From Dehalogenimonas lykanthroporepellens BL-DC-9 (GTDB taxonomy: Bacteria > Chloroflexota > Dehalococcoidia > Dehalococcoidales > Dehalococcoidaceae): a DNA stretch of 64,000 nt. The stretch is from the NCBI GenBank assembly GCA_000143165.1, contig CP002084.1, positions 1,513,501-1,577,500 on the forward strand. Direction: 5' to 3'. This document shows positions 16,284-23,890 of this stretch, one piece after another. Positions within the stretch are counted from its first letter, which is position 1. Each line of letters opens with the position of its first letter. The translations under genes were made by a program, and so were the position numbers. Under the pieces are notes generated by a model. It was not told the DNA's origin and ran no database searches. It saw nothing but the letters and a program-made list of their open reading frames with translations.

Positions 16284-17658
16284 GGTAGTGTCCCGTCAAG
16301 TGGTGTAAATTCATCATTGGTGGTTTCCCGAATAATCAAGCTGGTAAAGCCATGATCAGGGGTTCCTCCTGCGCCCCTTCCAGCGTTTTCTTCATCGAAT
16401 CCAAAGAAAAGTAGCGTCGTCCGACCTCCCACTCGTCCTGCTGTTCCATTAACACCGCCCCAATCAGCCTGATTACCGATTGGCTGTTGGGAAAGATGCC
16501 GACCACATTACTGCGGCGCTTGATTTCCTTATTCAGTCTCTCCAGGGGATTGGTAGAGTACAGTTGCCGCCAGTGTTCCCGGGGGAAAGCGGTATAGGCC
16601 AGGATATCCGGTTCTGCCTCTTCCAGTTGGTCGGCAACAGGACCGAATCGGAGTCTGAGGTTATCGGCTACCCGGCGGAGCTGGCTGCAAGCGCTGTCGC
16701 GGTCAGGTTGAGCGAAGATGGTACGGATAGCGGCAGATACCATAGCCTGGGCGCCCCGTGGCACTCTGGCCAGCGCATTGCGCATGAAGTGCACCCGGCA
16801 ACGTTGCCACGATACCCCGGTGAGTACCGTGCTGATGGCTTCCTTCAGCCCCAGATGAGCATCACTGATTACCAGCATCACCCCGCTCAAACCACGGCTG
16901 ACCAGCCCCCGCAGAAACTCTTTCCAGAATACACCGTCTTCACTGGGGTCGACCTCAAGCCCGATGATCTCGCGTTCTCCGGTTTCCCGGACGCCGTAGG
17001 CGATAATTACCGCCTGACTGACCACCCGCCCGGTATCCCTGACCTTGACGTAGGTCGCATCCAGCCACAGATAGGGATAACGCCATAACAAAGGCCGGTG
17101 ACGCCATCGTTCCACTTCATCGTCCAGAGCCCCGCATATTCGCGATACCTCGCTCTTACTGACCCCGTTAAGACCCAGTGACTGAACCAGAGATTCCACC
17201 TTGCGGGTGCTGATGCCCAACACATAGGCTTCCTGGATTACCGCCAGCAAGGCATGTTCCGCCCGGCGCCGGGGCTCGAGTAAGCTGGGAAAATAACTGC
17301 CGTCCCGCAACCGGGGAATCGCCAAGGGTATCGTGCCGGCCCGGGTGTCCCAGATACGCCCCCGGTAGCCGTTACGGTAGGTTAAACGACCGTCACTGCG
17401 CTCATGTTTCTCAGCTCCGGTCTTCTGCTTAACCTCAAGCTCCATGACCGCTTCGGCCAGCATTTTCACCCCTTCTCTCAGAAAATCAAGATCACCGTCG
17501 CTTCCTGACTTGCGTAGCAGTTCCAAAAGTGTCATCCTGTCTTTGGCCATTGTTGTGGTTACCTCCTGAAAGTCTTTGTTGTTATTTTCTTTCAAGAAAC
17601 CACACAATGGCCTGCTTTTTCAATTCCAGGAATTTACACCACGTACGGGGATTCTACT
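16284..17658 (-). mobile_element. IS256-family insertion sequence, copy 1
   Basis: 1375 bp with imperfect inverted repeats of about 28 bp (GTAGTGTCCCG... and GTAGAATCCC..., both reaching GTGGTGTAAATTC). Flanked by the 8-bp target duplication TACGCAGG (16276-16283 and 17659-17666). It interrupts the caspase-like gene. A copy of the same length lies at 33911-35285 in the opposite orientation. Confidence 0.94.
16336..17550 (-). CDS. IS256-family transposase
   Basis: 404 aa from ATG 17550, preceded by AGGAGGTAACCACAACA. Mutator-type transposase (Transposase_mut) with conserved segments LRDGSYFPSLLEPRRR, LWLDATYVKVR (first Asp), LVISDAHLGLKEA (second Asp) and NPLERLNKEIKRRSNVVGIF (catalytic Glu region). 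Intact. It differs from copy 2 at a handful of residues, including the extreme C-terminus. Confidence 0.95.
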   Translation of the reverse strand: MAKDRMTLLELLRKSGSDGDLDFLREGVKMLAEAVMELEVKQKTGAEKHERSDGRLTYRNGYRGRIWDTRAGTIPLAIPRLRDGSYFPSLLEPRRRAEHALLAVIQEAYVLGISTRKVESLVQSLGLNGVSKSEVSRICGALDDEVERWRHRPLLWRYPYLWLDATYVKVRDTGRVVSQAVIIAYGVRETGEREIIGLEVDPSEDGVFWKEFLRGLVSRGLSGVMLVISDAHLGLKEAISTVLTGVSWQRCRVHFMRNALARVPRGAQAMVSAAIRTIFAQPDRDSACSQLRRVADNLRLRFGPVADQLEEAEPDILAYTAFPREHWRQLYSTNPLERLNKEIKRRSNVVGIFPNSQSVIRLIGAVLMEQQDEWEVGRRYFSLDSMKKTLEGAQEEPLIMALPA

Positions 17659-18328
17659 TACGCAGGATATATTTCAAAGTTTGGTGAAGAAGACGCAACG
17701 AGTTTGACTTATGAGTTTTCAAAGTTCGTAAGCAGTACTAGGATCAATCTTATTACTGATGAAGACGCGACGAAATCCGGAATTCAGAATGCCTTCGAAA
17801 ACTGGTTAATTCCGAGAGAATCGGCCGATTCTACAGTTTTGGTATACATAGCCGGACATGGAACTCCCATGTATTTTGCGCCTTTTGATTCTGTTTTATA
17901 TACCAATGAAAATAATCTCAGTAGTCAAGAGCTGGGATATTGGCTTGAAAGGCTTGATTCTCAAAACATCGTGTTATTGATGGATTTCTGCAATAGTTAT
18001 GATTATTCATTGGATATAAATATCGATGATATAGACATCATGACATGTGGGTCAATGGGACAGATTTGTTGGGAATCTGAAGAATATCAGGGGGGCATTT
18101 ATTCACTGGCTCTTCGGGAAGCAATAAAAAAACCCGCGGAAATAGATATTGACAATGATAATATTATATCAACGAAGGAACTCTTTGCATTTATGGATCA
18201 GTATATGCACGTGTTATTTGAGTCGAATCCACCACCAGCCCCACAGAATCCTCGGATTATAGATTAGGCATCAGATAAACAATACAATCGGATTAACCCC
18301 ATTAAAAAGGTCAGTCAGGAGGCACCGA

Positions 18329-19294
18329 ATGTTCAGAAAACAGGTGGTTTCAGTCATTGCACTGGTACTCGTGGTTGCTTCGTTTGCCGGGTGTGGTCCC
18401 GGTGAAGAAGCGGTATTCTTCATTACTTCTCCCTTGACCGACACTGAAACGCGTTCCAATATCGTTAAGGTGGAAGGAACGGTTTCGTCCAATGCTTCGT
18501 CTGTTGAGATTAACGGTCAGTCTGCATGGGTGGATGACGGCGCTTTTTTCGCCTGGGTGGAACTGGAGGAGGGGGCTAATGTCATCGAAGGCAGTGCCGT
18601 AATCGGCGGCAACCAGCTGGATGACAGCGTTACGCTTACCTTTACCCCGAATCTAACGGTGTTCCTTGATTATCCCAACGGTGGCACTCAGGTTGATTAC
18701 CGGGTTTCGCCGGTGACGGTCAACGGCCTGGTAACGGTACCGGAGGCCACGGTCACGGTGAACGGTTCGCCGGTTACCGTTGATGCCGCCGGCTCGTTTT
18801 CCGCTGACGTTCAGCTTGGTGAAGACGGCGGAACCCTGGAAGTTGTCGCCGTTTCGGGTGGTGACCAGGACAGCCTGGTTTATGCCGTTCCCCTGGATGA
18901 TGCCGGCCATGTTGTGTTCGACCCTTATACCTCAGGGTTTCTGGAATACAACGGTTCCACGGAGTTTCCGGACACGCTAACAGTCACTCGAGGTGAAATG
19001 ACCGTGATGAACTGGACGCTGGCAACCGGGAAAAGCATAGACTCTCCCCAGGTCTGTTATGTGACGGTTACCGGGAAGGAGAATTATTCGGCTGTCGATA
19101 AACCGCTCCCATCGGGCTTGAGTATTACCCCGGTGCCGGTCGATCCCTTGGTGTACCCGAATACCGAATATCAGATGGCGTTTATCATCGAGGCATATAA
19201 AGGTTTGAATCCCGGAACTTATTCCATCGAAGCCTCGGTGTTTGTCCAGGACGGGTTCCGTAGTTCTCAGCGTATTGTGATAACGGTGGAGTAG
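18329..19294 (+). CDS. Lipoprotein with tandem Ig-like/adhesion-type domains
   Basis: 321 aa from ATG 18329 after AGGAGGCACCGA. Lipobox VASFAGC gives a lipid-anchored exterior protein. Two similar beta-rich repeats follow (FITSPLTDTETRSNIVKVEG and VFLDYPNGGTQVDYRVSPV), each with a VxINGQ or VTVNGSPV strand and an acidic ADVQLGEDGG-type hairpin, resembling glucodextranase-B or Big-type Ig modules. The C-terminal 130 residues form a separate beta-rich domain. Likely a surface-binding protein; ligand unknown. Confidence 0.7.
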   Translation: MFRKQVVSVIALVLVVASFAGCGPGEEAVFFITSPLTDTETRSNIVKVEGTVSSNASSVEINGQSAWVDDGAFFAWVELEEGANVIEGSAVIGGNQLDDSVTLTFTPNLTVFLDYPNGGTQVDYRVSPVTVNGLVTVPEATVTVNGSPVTVDAAGSFSADVQLGEDGGTLEVVAVSGGDQDSLVYAVPLDDAGHVVFDPYTSGFLEYNGSTEFPDTLTVTRGEMTVMNWTLATGKSIDSPQVCYVTVTGKENYSAVDKPLPSGLSITPVPVDPLVYPNTEYQMAFIIEAYKGLNPGTYSIEASVFVQDGFRSSQRIVITVE

Positions 19295-19343
19295 CGGTAT
19301 TGGGTATCAGCCGGGCTCACCGCGGAACCGGAGTTGTCCGTAT

Positions 19344-19385
19344 TTGACAAACTCCCGCAATAAATGTATCTTCAATGTAGATACA
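19344..19385 (+). promoter_or_regulatory. mazEF promoter with palindromic operator
   Basis: TTGACA (19344-19349), a 17-bp spacer and TATCTT (19367-19372) form a good promoter. An inverted repeat TGTATCT-N7-AGATACA (19365-19385) covers the -10 box, a placement suited to autorepression by the antitoxin. Confidence 0.7.
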
Positions 19386-19401
19386 ACAAATTGGGGGTGT
19401 C

Positions 19402-19644
19402 ATGAAAACGCGTATTCAGAAGTGGGGCAATAGCCTTGCTTTGCGTATTCCTAAATCCTTCGCCTGTGAAACTGGGCTGGTGAAAGAGTCACCCGTGGAA
19501 GTGACGTTAGAAGACGGTAAGCTCATTATTAGTCCAGTGAATCAACAAAAGTCGGGTCTTGCGCAACTGCTGGCGCAGGTTACTCCGGAAAATCTGCATT
19601 GTGAAGTTGATACCGGCATCGCAGTCGGTAAGGAAATATGGTGA
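19402..19644 (+). CDS. mazE: MazE-like AbrB-type antitoxin
   Basis: 80 aa from ATG 19402 after TTGGGGGTGTC. N-terminal AbrB/MazE swapped-hairpin domain (RIQKWGNSLALRIPKSF) and a variable C-terminus (SGLAQLLAQVTPENLH) that would wrap the toxin. Binds its own operator and neutralises the neighbouring endoribonuclease. The stop overlaps the toxin start (ATGGTGA). Confidence 0.92.
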   Translation: MKTRIQKWGNSLALRIPKSFACETGLVKESPVEVTLEDGKLIISPVNQQKSGLAQLLAQVTPENLHCEVDTGIAVGKEIW

Positions 19645-19985
19645 GCCGCCTGGCTTATGTCCCCCGGTGCGGCGATGTAGTATGGCTTGATTTGGATCCA
19701 CAGGCAAGTCACGAGCAAGCAGGGAGACGCCCCGCACTGGTGCTGTCGCCGCAAGACTATAACAGTAGGGTAGGGTTAGCCGTCTTTTGCCCCATCACCT
19801 GTCATGTCAAAGGTTATCCGTTTGAAGTCCCTCTTCCTGCCGGGTTGCCGGTAGCGGGGACAATCCTGTCCGACCAGGTCAAGAACCTGGATTGGTCTGT
19901 TCGTAACGCTGAATTGATCTGTCCGTTGCCGGCGGAGACAGTCTCTGAAGTACTTCAGAAATTGCATACCCTGTTGTTTGAATAA
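19638..19985 (+). CDS. mazF: MazF-like endoribonuclease toxin
   Basis: 115 aa, overlapping mazE by 7 bp. PemK/MazF family features: GDVVWLDLDPQASHEQAGRRPALVLSP, the ILSDQVKNLDW stretch and a C-terminal helix. These toxins cut mRNA at short sequence motifs. Length and organisation are normal, so the pair is probably functional. Confidence 0.93.
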   Translation: MVSRLAYVPRCGDVVWLDLDPQASHEQAGRRPALVLSPQDYNSRVGLAVFCPITCHVKGYPFEVPLPAGLPVAGTILSDQVKNLDWSVRNAELICPLPAETVSEVLQKLHTLLFE

Positions 19986-20013
19986 GAAAGCTCCGGGGTG
20001 CTGACACAGGTGC

Positions 20014-20042
20014 TTGACTGGTAGTATTACTGGTAGTATTAT
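20014..20042 (+). promoter_or_regulatory. Promoter with tandem 12-bp repeat before the VapC-type pair
   Basis: TTGACT (20014-20019), 17 bp, TATTAT (20037-20042). Two perfect tandem copies of CTGGTAGTATTA (20018-20029 and 20030-20041) span the core promoter, so a bound antitoxin would block transcription. Confidence 0.65.
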
Positions 20043-20079
20043 CAGTATGCCGTGGTTTTATTACGGCAGGAGGAACACC

Positions 20080-20373
20080 ATGGGCGGCAAAGCGAAAACG
20101 GAAAAAATGTCGGTTACTCTGCCCAAAGAGCTGGCCGGGGAAATACGAACGGTTGCATCTCAGGGAGAAATCAGCGCATTTTTCACTGAAGCGCTGGAAC
20201 ATTACCTGGCCTACCGCAAACAGTCGATAGCCCTGGAGAAAGGTTTTGGGGCCTGGAAGGATAAAAGTCATCCTGACCTGGTGACCCCTGAGGATTCGAC
20301 GGCCTGGGTTCGCGGTATCAGAACAGCGGGTGAAGCACGGCTGACAGAGACCGGTGAGATTAATGCCAGGTAG
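20080..20373 (+). CDS. Ribbon-helix-helix-type antitoxin
   Basis: 97 aa from ATG 20080 after a perfect AGGAGG. The frame is open 22 codons further upstream, but those codons cover the promoter. N-terminal KMSVTLPKELAGEIRTVAS resembles a ribbon-helix-helix DNA-binding segment; the acidic and aromatic C-terminus would bind the toxin. Overlaps the PIN-domain gene downstream. Confidence 0.8.
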   Translation: MGGKAKTEKMSVTLPKELAGEIRTVASQGEISAFFTEALEHYLAYRKQSIALEKGFGAWKDKSHPDLVTPEDSTAWVRGIRTAGEARLTETGEINAR

Positions 20374-20773
20374 CCGGGTCAAAGGTATTTCTTGTATCGT
20401 CGATACGGATATCGCTATCGATTTTCTGAGAAAGCGCCAGTACGCCCGCCAACTGCTTAATCGGTGGGCCGATGAAGGTCTGCTGGCAGTGAGCGCGCTC
20501 ACTCACCTTGAAATATACCAGGGTATGAAGCCCGGTGAAGAAGTGAACACAGATGCTTTCCTGGATGGTCTGATTTCTTTGCCAGTTGATATTCCTGTTG
20601 CCCGGCAGGCGGGTGCGATGTTAGGCGTACTCAGGTCGAAAGGGATAACCATCGGTATGGCTGATGCCATTATCGCCGCCACCGCCCTTCTATTGGGGGT
20701 CCCGCTTTTAACCAACAACGTTGACCACTATCCATTTTCCGGCCTGAAAGTAATCAGAGGTATGGAAGCTTAG
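20354..20773 (+). CDS. vapC: VapC-like PIN-domain ribonuclease toxin
   Basis: Up to 139 aa from GTG 20354; ATG 20363 is equally possible. PIN-domain acidic residues are visible: Asp in CIVDTDIAIDFL, Glu in ALTHLEIYQG, and Asp in GMADAIIAATAL, with the NNVDHYPF tail. Family members are Mg2+-dependent RNases that cut tRNA or rRNA. It forms a pair with the upstream antitoxin. Confidence 0.92.
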   Translation: MRLMPGSRVKGISCIVDTDIAIDFLRKRQYARQLLNRWADEGLLAVSALTHLEIYQGMKPGEEVNTDAFLDGLISLPVDIPVARQAGAMLGVLRSKGITIGMADAIIAATALLLGVPLLTNNVDHYPFSGLKVIRGMEA

Positions 20774-20849
20774 TAAACCGGTGGCTGACAACCAGGCGGA
20801 CTTGAATCGGCGTTTTGTTCCGGAAAAAAATTGTTAAAAAAACCCGTTT

Positions 20850-20883
20850 CGTTCATCTTGTGTTCATGTTGGGGTGGTATAAT
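20850..20883 (+). promoter_or_regulatory. Two 11-bp-spaced repeats and -10 before ABC exporter genes
   Basis: CGTTCATC (20850) and TGTTCATG (20861) are 11 bp apart, and TATAAT starts at 20878, again 17 bp after the last repeat start. The flanking GGGTGGTAT is also shared with the promoters at 8896 and 13525. This suggests the same OmpR/PhoB-type regulator controls the exporter. Confidence 0.7.
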
Positions 20884-20931
20884 CCCCTGAAAGCCGTGTA
20901 AAAACGGTAAAAAATCATCCGGAGGTTGCCC

Positions 20932-21981
20932 ATGTCCGACACCAGCAGTCTCTCCCGGCTCAGCCGCCTGGAGTTCCGGAAGCTCCGCAAGGGTACTTCG
21001 CTCTACATCATTGCGGCAGTCATTATCCTTTTCTCCCTGCTGATAAGCTCCAACGTGAGCGACAGCTACAGTCATCAGGTCCGTTTCATTGATGAGAACC
21101 GTTCACAGATGATCTCTCAGATAGAAGCGGGTTTCCTGGCCTTGGATATGAATGTCATTCCGGAAGATTTTGACTGGGAGGCTTACCCGGTACGGGATGA
21201 TCTGGGCAACCTGATACCGGAAAACATCGAATTTTGGAAGGAATTCTACCGGGATGCCTACCAGGCGGAAAAGGACAAGCTGACCGCCGAGGGCGGCCGT
21301 TATTCCCTGGCCCAACTGACCAGTAACGCCGCTATCAGTTTCTCCAATCTTATCCCGGTACTGGGGGTGGCCGCCGGTGTCAGCCTTTTTGCCGGTGAGT
21401 TCCGTAATTCCACCTACCGGCTGATGTTATCCCGCGGCATCCGCCGCTCCTCTCTGATGGGCGCCAAGATACTCACCGTTATCGGTATGTCGCTCTTTTT
21501 CGCCCTGGTGCTCGGGCTGGCGGTGACGCTGAGCGGGTTTATTTCTTATTCCGGTTTATCTTCGGCGGCGCCGGCGGCCTTCAGCTTCGGCGCTTTCCTG
21601 TCCATTTTCTGGCTGGCGGCCCTCATGTTCATTGGCTACACCATGGGTGGCGCCGCTCTGGGCATACTGCTGGGTTCGCCGGTGACCGCCATGACCGTCG
21701 GGCTGATCATCGCTTTTGTCGGCGGCACCATCTTTCTGTTCGCTCATCCGGGCATGGACGGCATCATCGGCGCGCTGTCGCCGTTGTCATTGGGTTATAA
21801 CTTCGGTTCGATGATTCAGGAATCCTGGGTTAACACCGCCAGTATGGGGGTCACCATCCCGGGCGATGGTCGCAATGACTACCGTGACCTGCCGGCGGCT
21901 CTCATCGGCGTCTTCATCTATATCGGCCTGTATGCCACGGTTGTCTTTACCGTGTTCGGTCGCAAGGAGCTGAAAGCATGA
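20932..21981 (+). CDS. ABC-2-type transporter permease
   Basis: 349 aa from ATG 20932, after GGAGGTTGCCC. Start of a two-gene exporter operon. N-terminal amphipathic segment and first helix (YIIAAVIILFSLLIS), an extracytoplasmic loop of about 100 residues, then five or so helices, typical of ABC-2-type permeases. Partner ATPase overlaps by 4 bp (ATGA). Substrate unknown; bacitracin- or antimicrobial-peptide-type exporters share this plan and are often under two-component control, which fits the promoter. Confidence 0.88.
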   Translation: MSDTSSLSRLSRLEFRKLRKGTSLYIIAAVIILFSLLISSNVSDSYSHQVRFIDENRSQMISQIEAGFLALDMNVIPEDFDWEAYPVRDDLGNLIPENIEFWKEFYRDAYQAEKDKLTAEGGRYSLAQLTSNAAISFSNLIPVLGVAAGVSLFAGEFRNSTYRLMLSRGIRRSSLMGAKILTVIGMSLFFALVLGLAVTLSGFISYSGLSSAAPAAFSFGAFLSIFWLAALMFIGYTMGGAALGILLGSPVTAMTVGLIIAFVGGTIFLFAHPGMDGIIGALSPLSLGYNFGSMIQESWVNTASMGVTIPGDGRNDYRDLPAALIGVFIYIGLYATVVFTVFGRKELKA

Positions 21982-22892
21982 ATTTAAATAATCACATTCT
22001 GGAAACTGAAAATCTGACCAAACGCTTCGGCGAGGTTATCGCGGTCAAGAACCTGAGCATCACCGTGGAGCGGGGGCAGGTCTTCGGCTTTCTCGGCCCC
22101 AACGGCTCCGGCAAGACCACCACCATTTCCTGTGTCCTGGGGCTGATCAATGCCACCTCCGGGCAGGTGAAGCTGTTCGGTGAGCCTTGGCGGGCGGAGT
22201 CTTTACAGCGGGTCGGCGTGGTCATGGACCTGCACGGTTTTTACCCCAACTTTTCCGGCCGGGACAATGTTCGCATCTTCGGTGAGCTGACCGGGCCGGT
22301 ATCCGATGAACGGGTGAATGAAGTCTTGAAACTGGTCGGCCTGGCCGACCGCGCCGGCAGTAAGTTCCGCACCTATTCCATGGGCATGAAACAGCGTCTG
22401 GCGGTAGCTCTGGCTCTGTTGAACGACCCGGAGTTTCTGATATTGGATGAACCCACCAACGGCATGGACCCGGAAGGCATCGTCGAGATTCGCAACCTGA
22501 TCATTGACCTTAACCGTCGCGGCAAGACTATCCTGCTGGCCTCCCATCTGCTGTCCGAGGTGGAGCAGGTCTGTACCCATCTGGCCATCCTCAAGAAAGG
22601 GGTTGTCGTCAGCCAGGGAGCTATGGCCGACCTTATCAGCGGCGCCGGTCAGGCCGGTGTCGTCTTCGAAATTGTGACTTCCAACCTGGAGGCGTCGGCT
22701 ACGGTGCTGGAGAAGGCGGGCTATGAGGTCAAACAGGGTCGGGACCGGGTGCTGGTTTCGGCTCAGGCGGACGCGGCGGAAAAGATATCATCAGCTCTGG
22801 CCGCTGAAAAGCTCTTTGTCACCGAGATGCGCCGCACCACCGGTAGTCTGGAGAGTGTCTTCATCGAGGCCACCCAGCCGAAACAGCGGTAA
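21978..22892 (+). CDS. ABC transporter ATP-binding protein
   Basis: 304 aa. Walker A GPNGSGKTT, a signature segment YSMGMKQRLAVALAL, Walker B FLILDEPTNGMDP, switch His in LLASHLLSEVE. The C-terminal 80 residues form the extra domain usual in CcmA/BcrA-type exporter ATPases. Couples ATP hydrolysis to the upstream permease. Confidence 0.95.
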   Translation: MNLNNHILETENLTKRFGEVIAVKNLSITVERGQVFGFLGPNGSGKTTTISCVLGLINATSGQVKLFGEPWRAESLQRVGVVMDLHGFYPNFSGRDNVRIFGELTGPVSDERVNEVLKLVGLADRAGSKFRTYSMGMKQRLAVALALLNDPEFLILDEPTNGMDPEGIVEIRNLIIDLNRRGKTILLASHLLSEVEQVCTHLAILKKGVVVSQGAMADLISGAGQAGVVFEIVTSNLEASATVLEKAGYEVKQGRDRVLVSAQADAAEKISSALAAEKLFVTEMRRTTGSLESVFIEATQPKQR

Positions 22893-22929
22893 AGAAGGCT
22901 GTTGATCATGGGTAAAAGGAGGTAATGTC

Positions 22930-23043
22930 ATGAACGGAAGAAATGCTCGTCACCGGCAGGGACTGCGCCTGATGATTGTTGGCCTGGTGGTTTATCGGTC
23001 AGCAGGTAACCAGGCGGCGGTTGAACCGGAGACTCGGGCGTGA
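22930..23043 (+). CDS. Possible 37-aa peptide in exporter operon
   Basis: ATG 22930 follows AAAGGAGGTAATGTC, an excellent ribosome site. The frame holds a hydrophobic stretch (LRLMIVGLVVY) and ends TGA 23041-23043 overlapping the GTG of the next gene. It may be a real small protein, a leader that couples translation, or a frameshifted piece of a longer membrane protein (the +1 frame is also open through here). Confidence 0.45.
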   Translation: MNGRNARHRQGLRLMIVGLVVYRSAGNQAAVEPETRA

Positions 23044-23495
23044 ACCCCCGCGGTATCCGGATATTTGCCGGAATTCAGATGGTGCTGGGCGTAGGGTTGG
23101 TCTATTGCGCCTGGTACCTGGCCGACATAAAGGCCGGTTCCGTGCCTTTGTCGGACGGTATCATATTCTATTCCCGTCCGCCGAGTATAAGTCTTGAAGT
23201 TGCGGTTCTGCTCCTCGGCATCTTTATCTTTCTATTGGCGCTTATTCAGCGGGAATATGATATTCGGTTCAGCGGGTATCAGATTATGGCGGGTCTGGCG
23301 TCAGCCGTTGTGGGCGGCGTTTTATTCTCGCGGGCGGCCTTGACGACATACGGTGAAATATCGCCTTGGTATTATTCGGCTTACCTGCCGATGGCATTGG
23401 GACTGGCAGTGCTCGTCATCGGGTTTATCCAGTTCCGCCATGCTGAAGCCCTTGGGGACGTTAAGTCGGACAGCCCGGAGAGGTTGTATCGGTGA
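23040..23495 (+). CDS. Four-helix membrane protein, unknown function
   Basis: 151 aa from GTG 23040, overlapping the small upstream frame. Four hydrophobic segments (about 6-25, 50-68, 80-100 and 115-135) and a short charged tail. No family recognised. First of a run of tightly packed genes to 25117. Confidence 0.7.
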   Translation: MNPRGIRIFAGIQMVLGVGLVYCAWYLADIKAGSVPLSDGIIFYSRPPSISLEVAVLLLGIFIFLLALIQREYDIRFSGYQIMAGLASAVVGGVLFSRAALTTYGEISPWYYSAYLPMALGLAVLVIGFIQFRHAEALGDVKSDSPERLYR

Positions 23496-23695
23496 GGTTC
23501 GGTATCTTCGAAACGTTGTTCATCGGCCTGCTCGTGGCCGGTCTGGTCTGGGTTGTCTACCAGATTGTCCGGCCGCCGGTTGCGCCGGAAAACGAGTCAC
23601 TGAAACAGGAACTGCGTGACCTGCGCCGTCGCCTGGCAGCCTTGAGTTCCGATGACGGGCAAGAAACGGACGAAAAGAAGGGAGATTCCGGCTGA
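23492..23695 (+). CDS. Small single-helix membrane protein with coiled-coil tail
   Basis: 67 aa from GTG 23492 (GTGA overlap with the previous stop). One N-terminal helix (LFIGLLVAGLVWVVYQI) then a charged, heptad-like tail (LKQELRDLRRRLAAL). Same architecture as its downstream neighbour, so the two may pair. Confidence 0.65.
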   Translation: MRFGIFETLFIGLLVAGLVWVVYQIVRPPVAPENESLKQELRDLRRRLAALSSDDGQETDEKKGDSG

Positions 23696-23889
23696 TGACA
23701 TTCGGACCTTTGGAATTCATGATTATAATCATCAATATCCTGCTCTGGCTTGTTCCCATCGCCATCGTCGTTGTTCTGGTACGCAACTATTTCATTAAAA
23801 GGCACCGGGCAGAAAACCGTGAACTGCAGGAAGAAATTGACGCTTTGAAGGATCAGGTTTCCTCTCTGGAGCGGAACCGGAAGGGTTGA
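23695..23889 (+). CDS. Small single-helix membrane protein with coiled-coil tail
   Basis: 64 aa, TGATG overlap with the preceding gene. N-terminal helix (IIIINILLWLVPIAIVVVLV) followed by ENRELQEEIDALKDQVSSLE, a clear heptad pattern. A membrane-tethered coiled coil, perhaps a partner of the preceding protein. Confidence 0.65.
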   Translation: MTFGPLEFMIIIINILLWLVPIAIVVVLVRNYFIKRHRAENRELQEEIDALKDQVSSLERNRKG

Positions 23890-23890
23890 G

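Larger units (their letters stand above)
16087..18267 (+). pseudogene. Membrane-anchored caspase-like peptidase, split by IS256
   Basis: Start TTG 16087 overlaps the original stop of the lipoprotein gene. The frame gives an N-terminal membrane helix (LLAVLVGATVVVVFLFAF), then LLIIGVGDY, before IS256 copy 1 enters at 16284. Removing the element and one TACGCAGG restores an open frame of 265 codons (16087-16283 plus 17667-18267). The second part carries the caspase-fold signature: His in VYIAGHGTP and Cys in LLMDFCNSYDYS, after a TDEDATK segment. Related to C13/C14 clan CD peptidases. A downstream fragment could start near 17704 but lacks a start region. Native role unknown. Confidence 0.8.
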
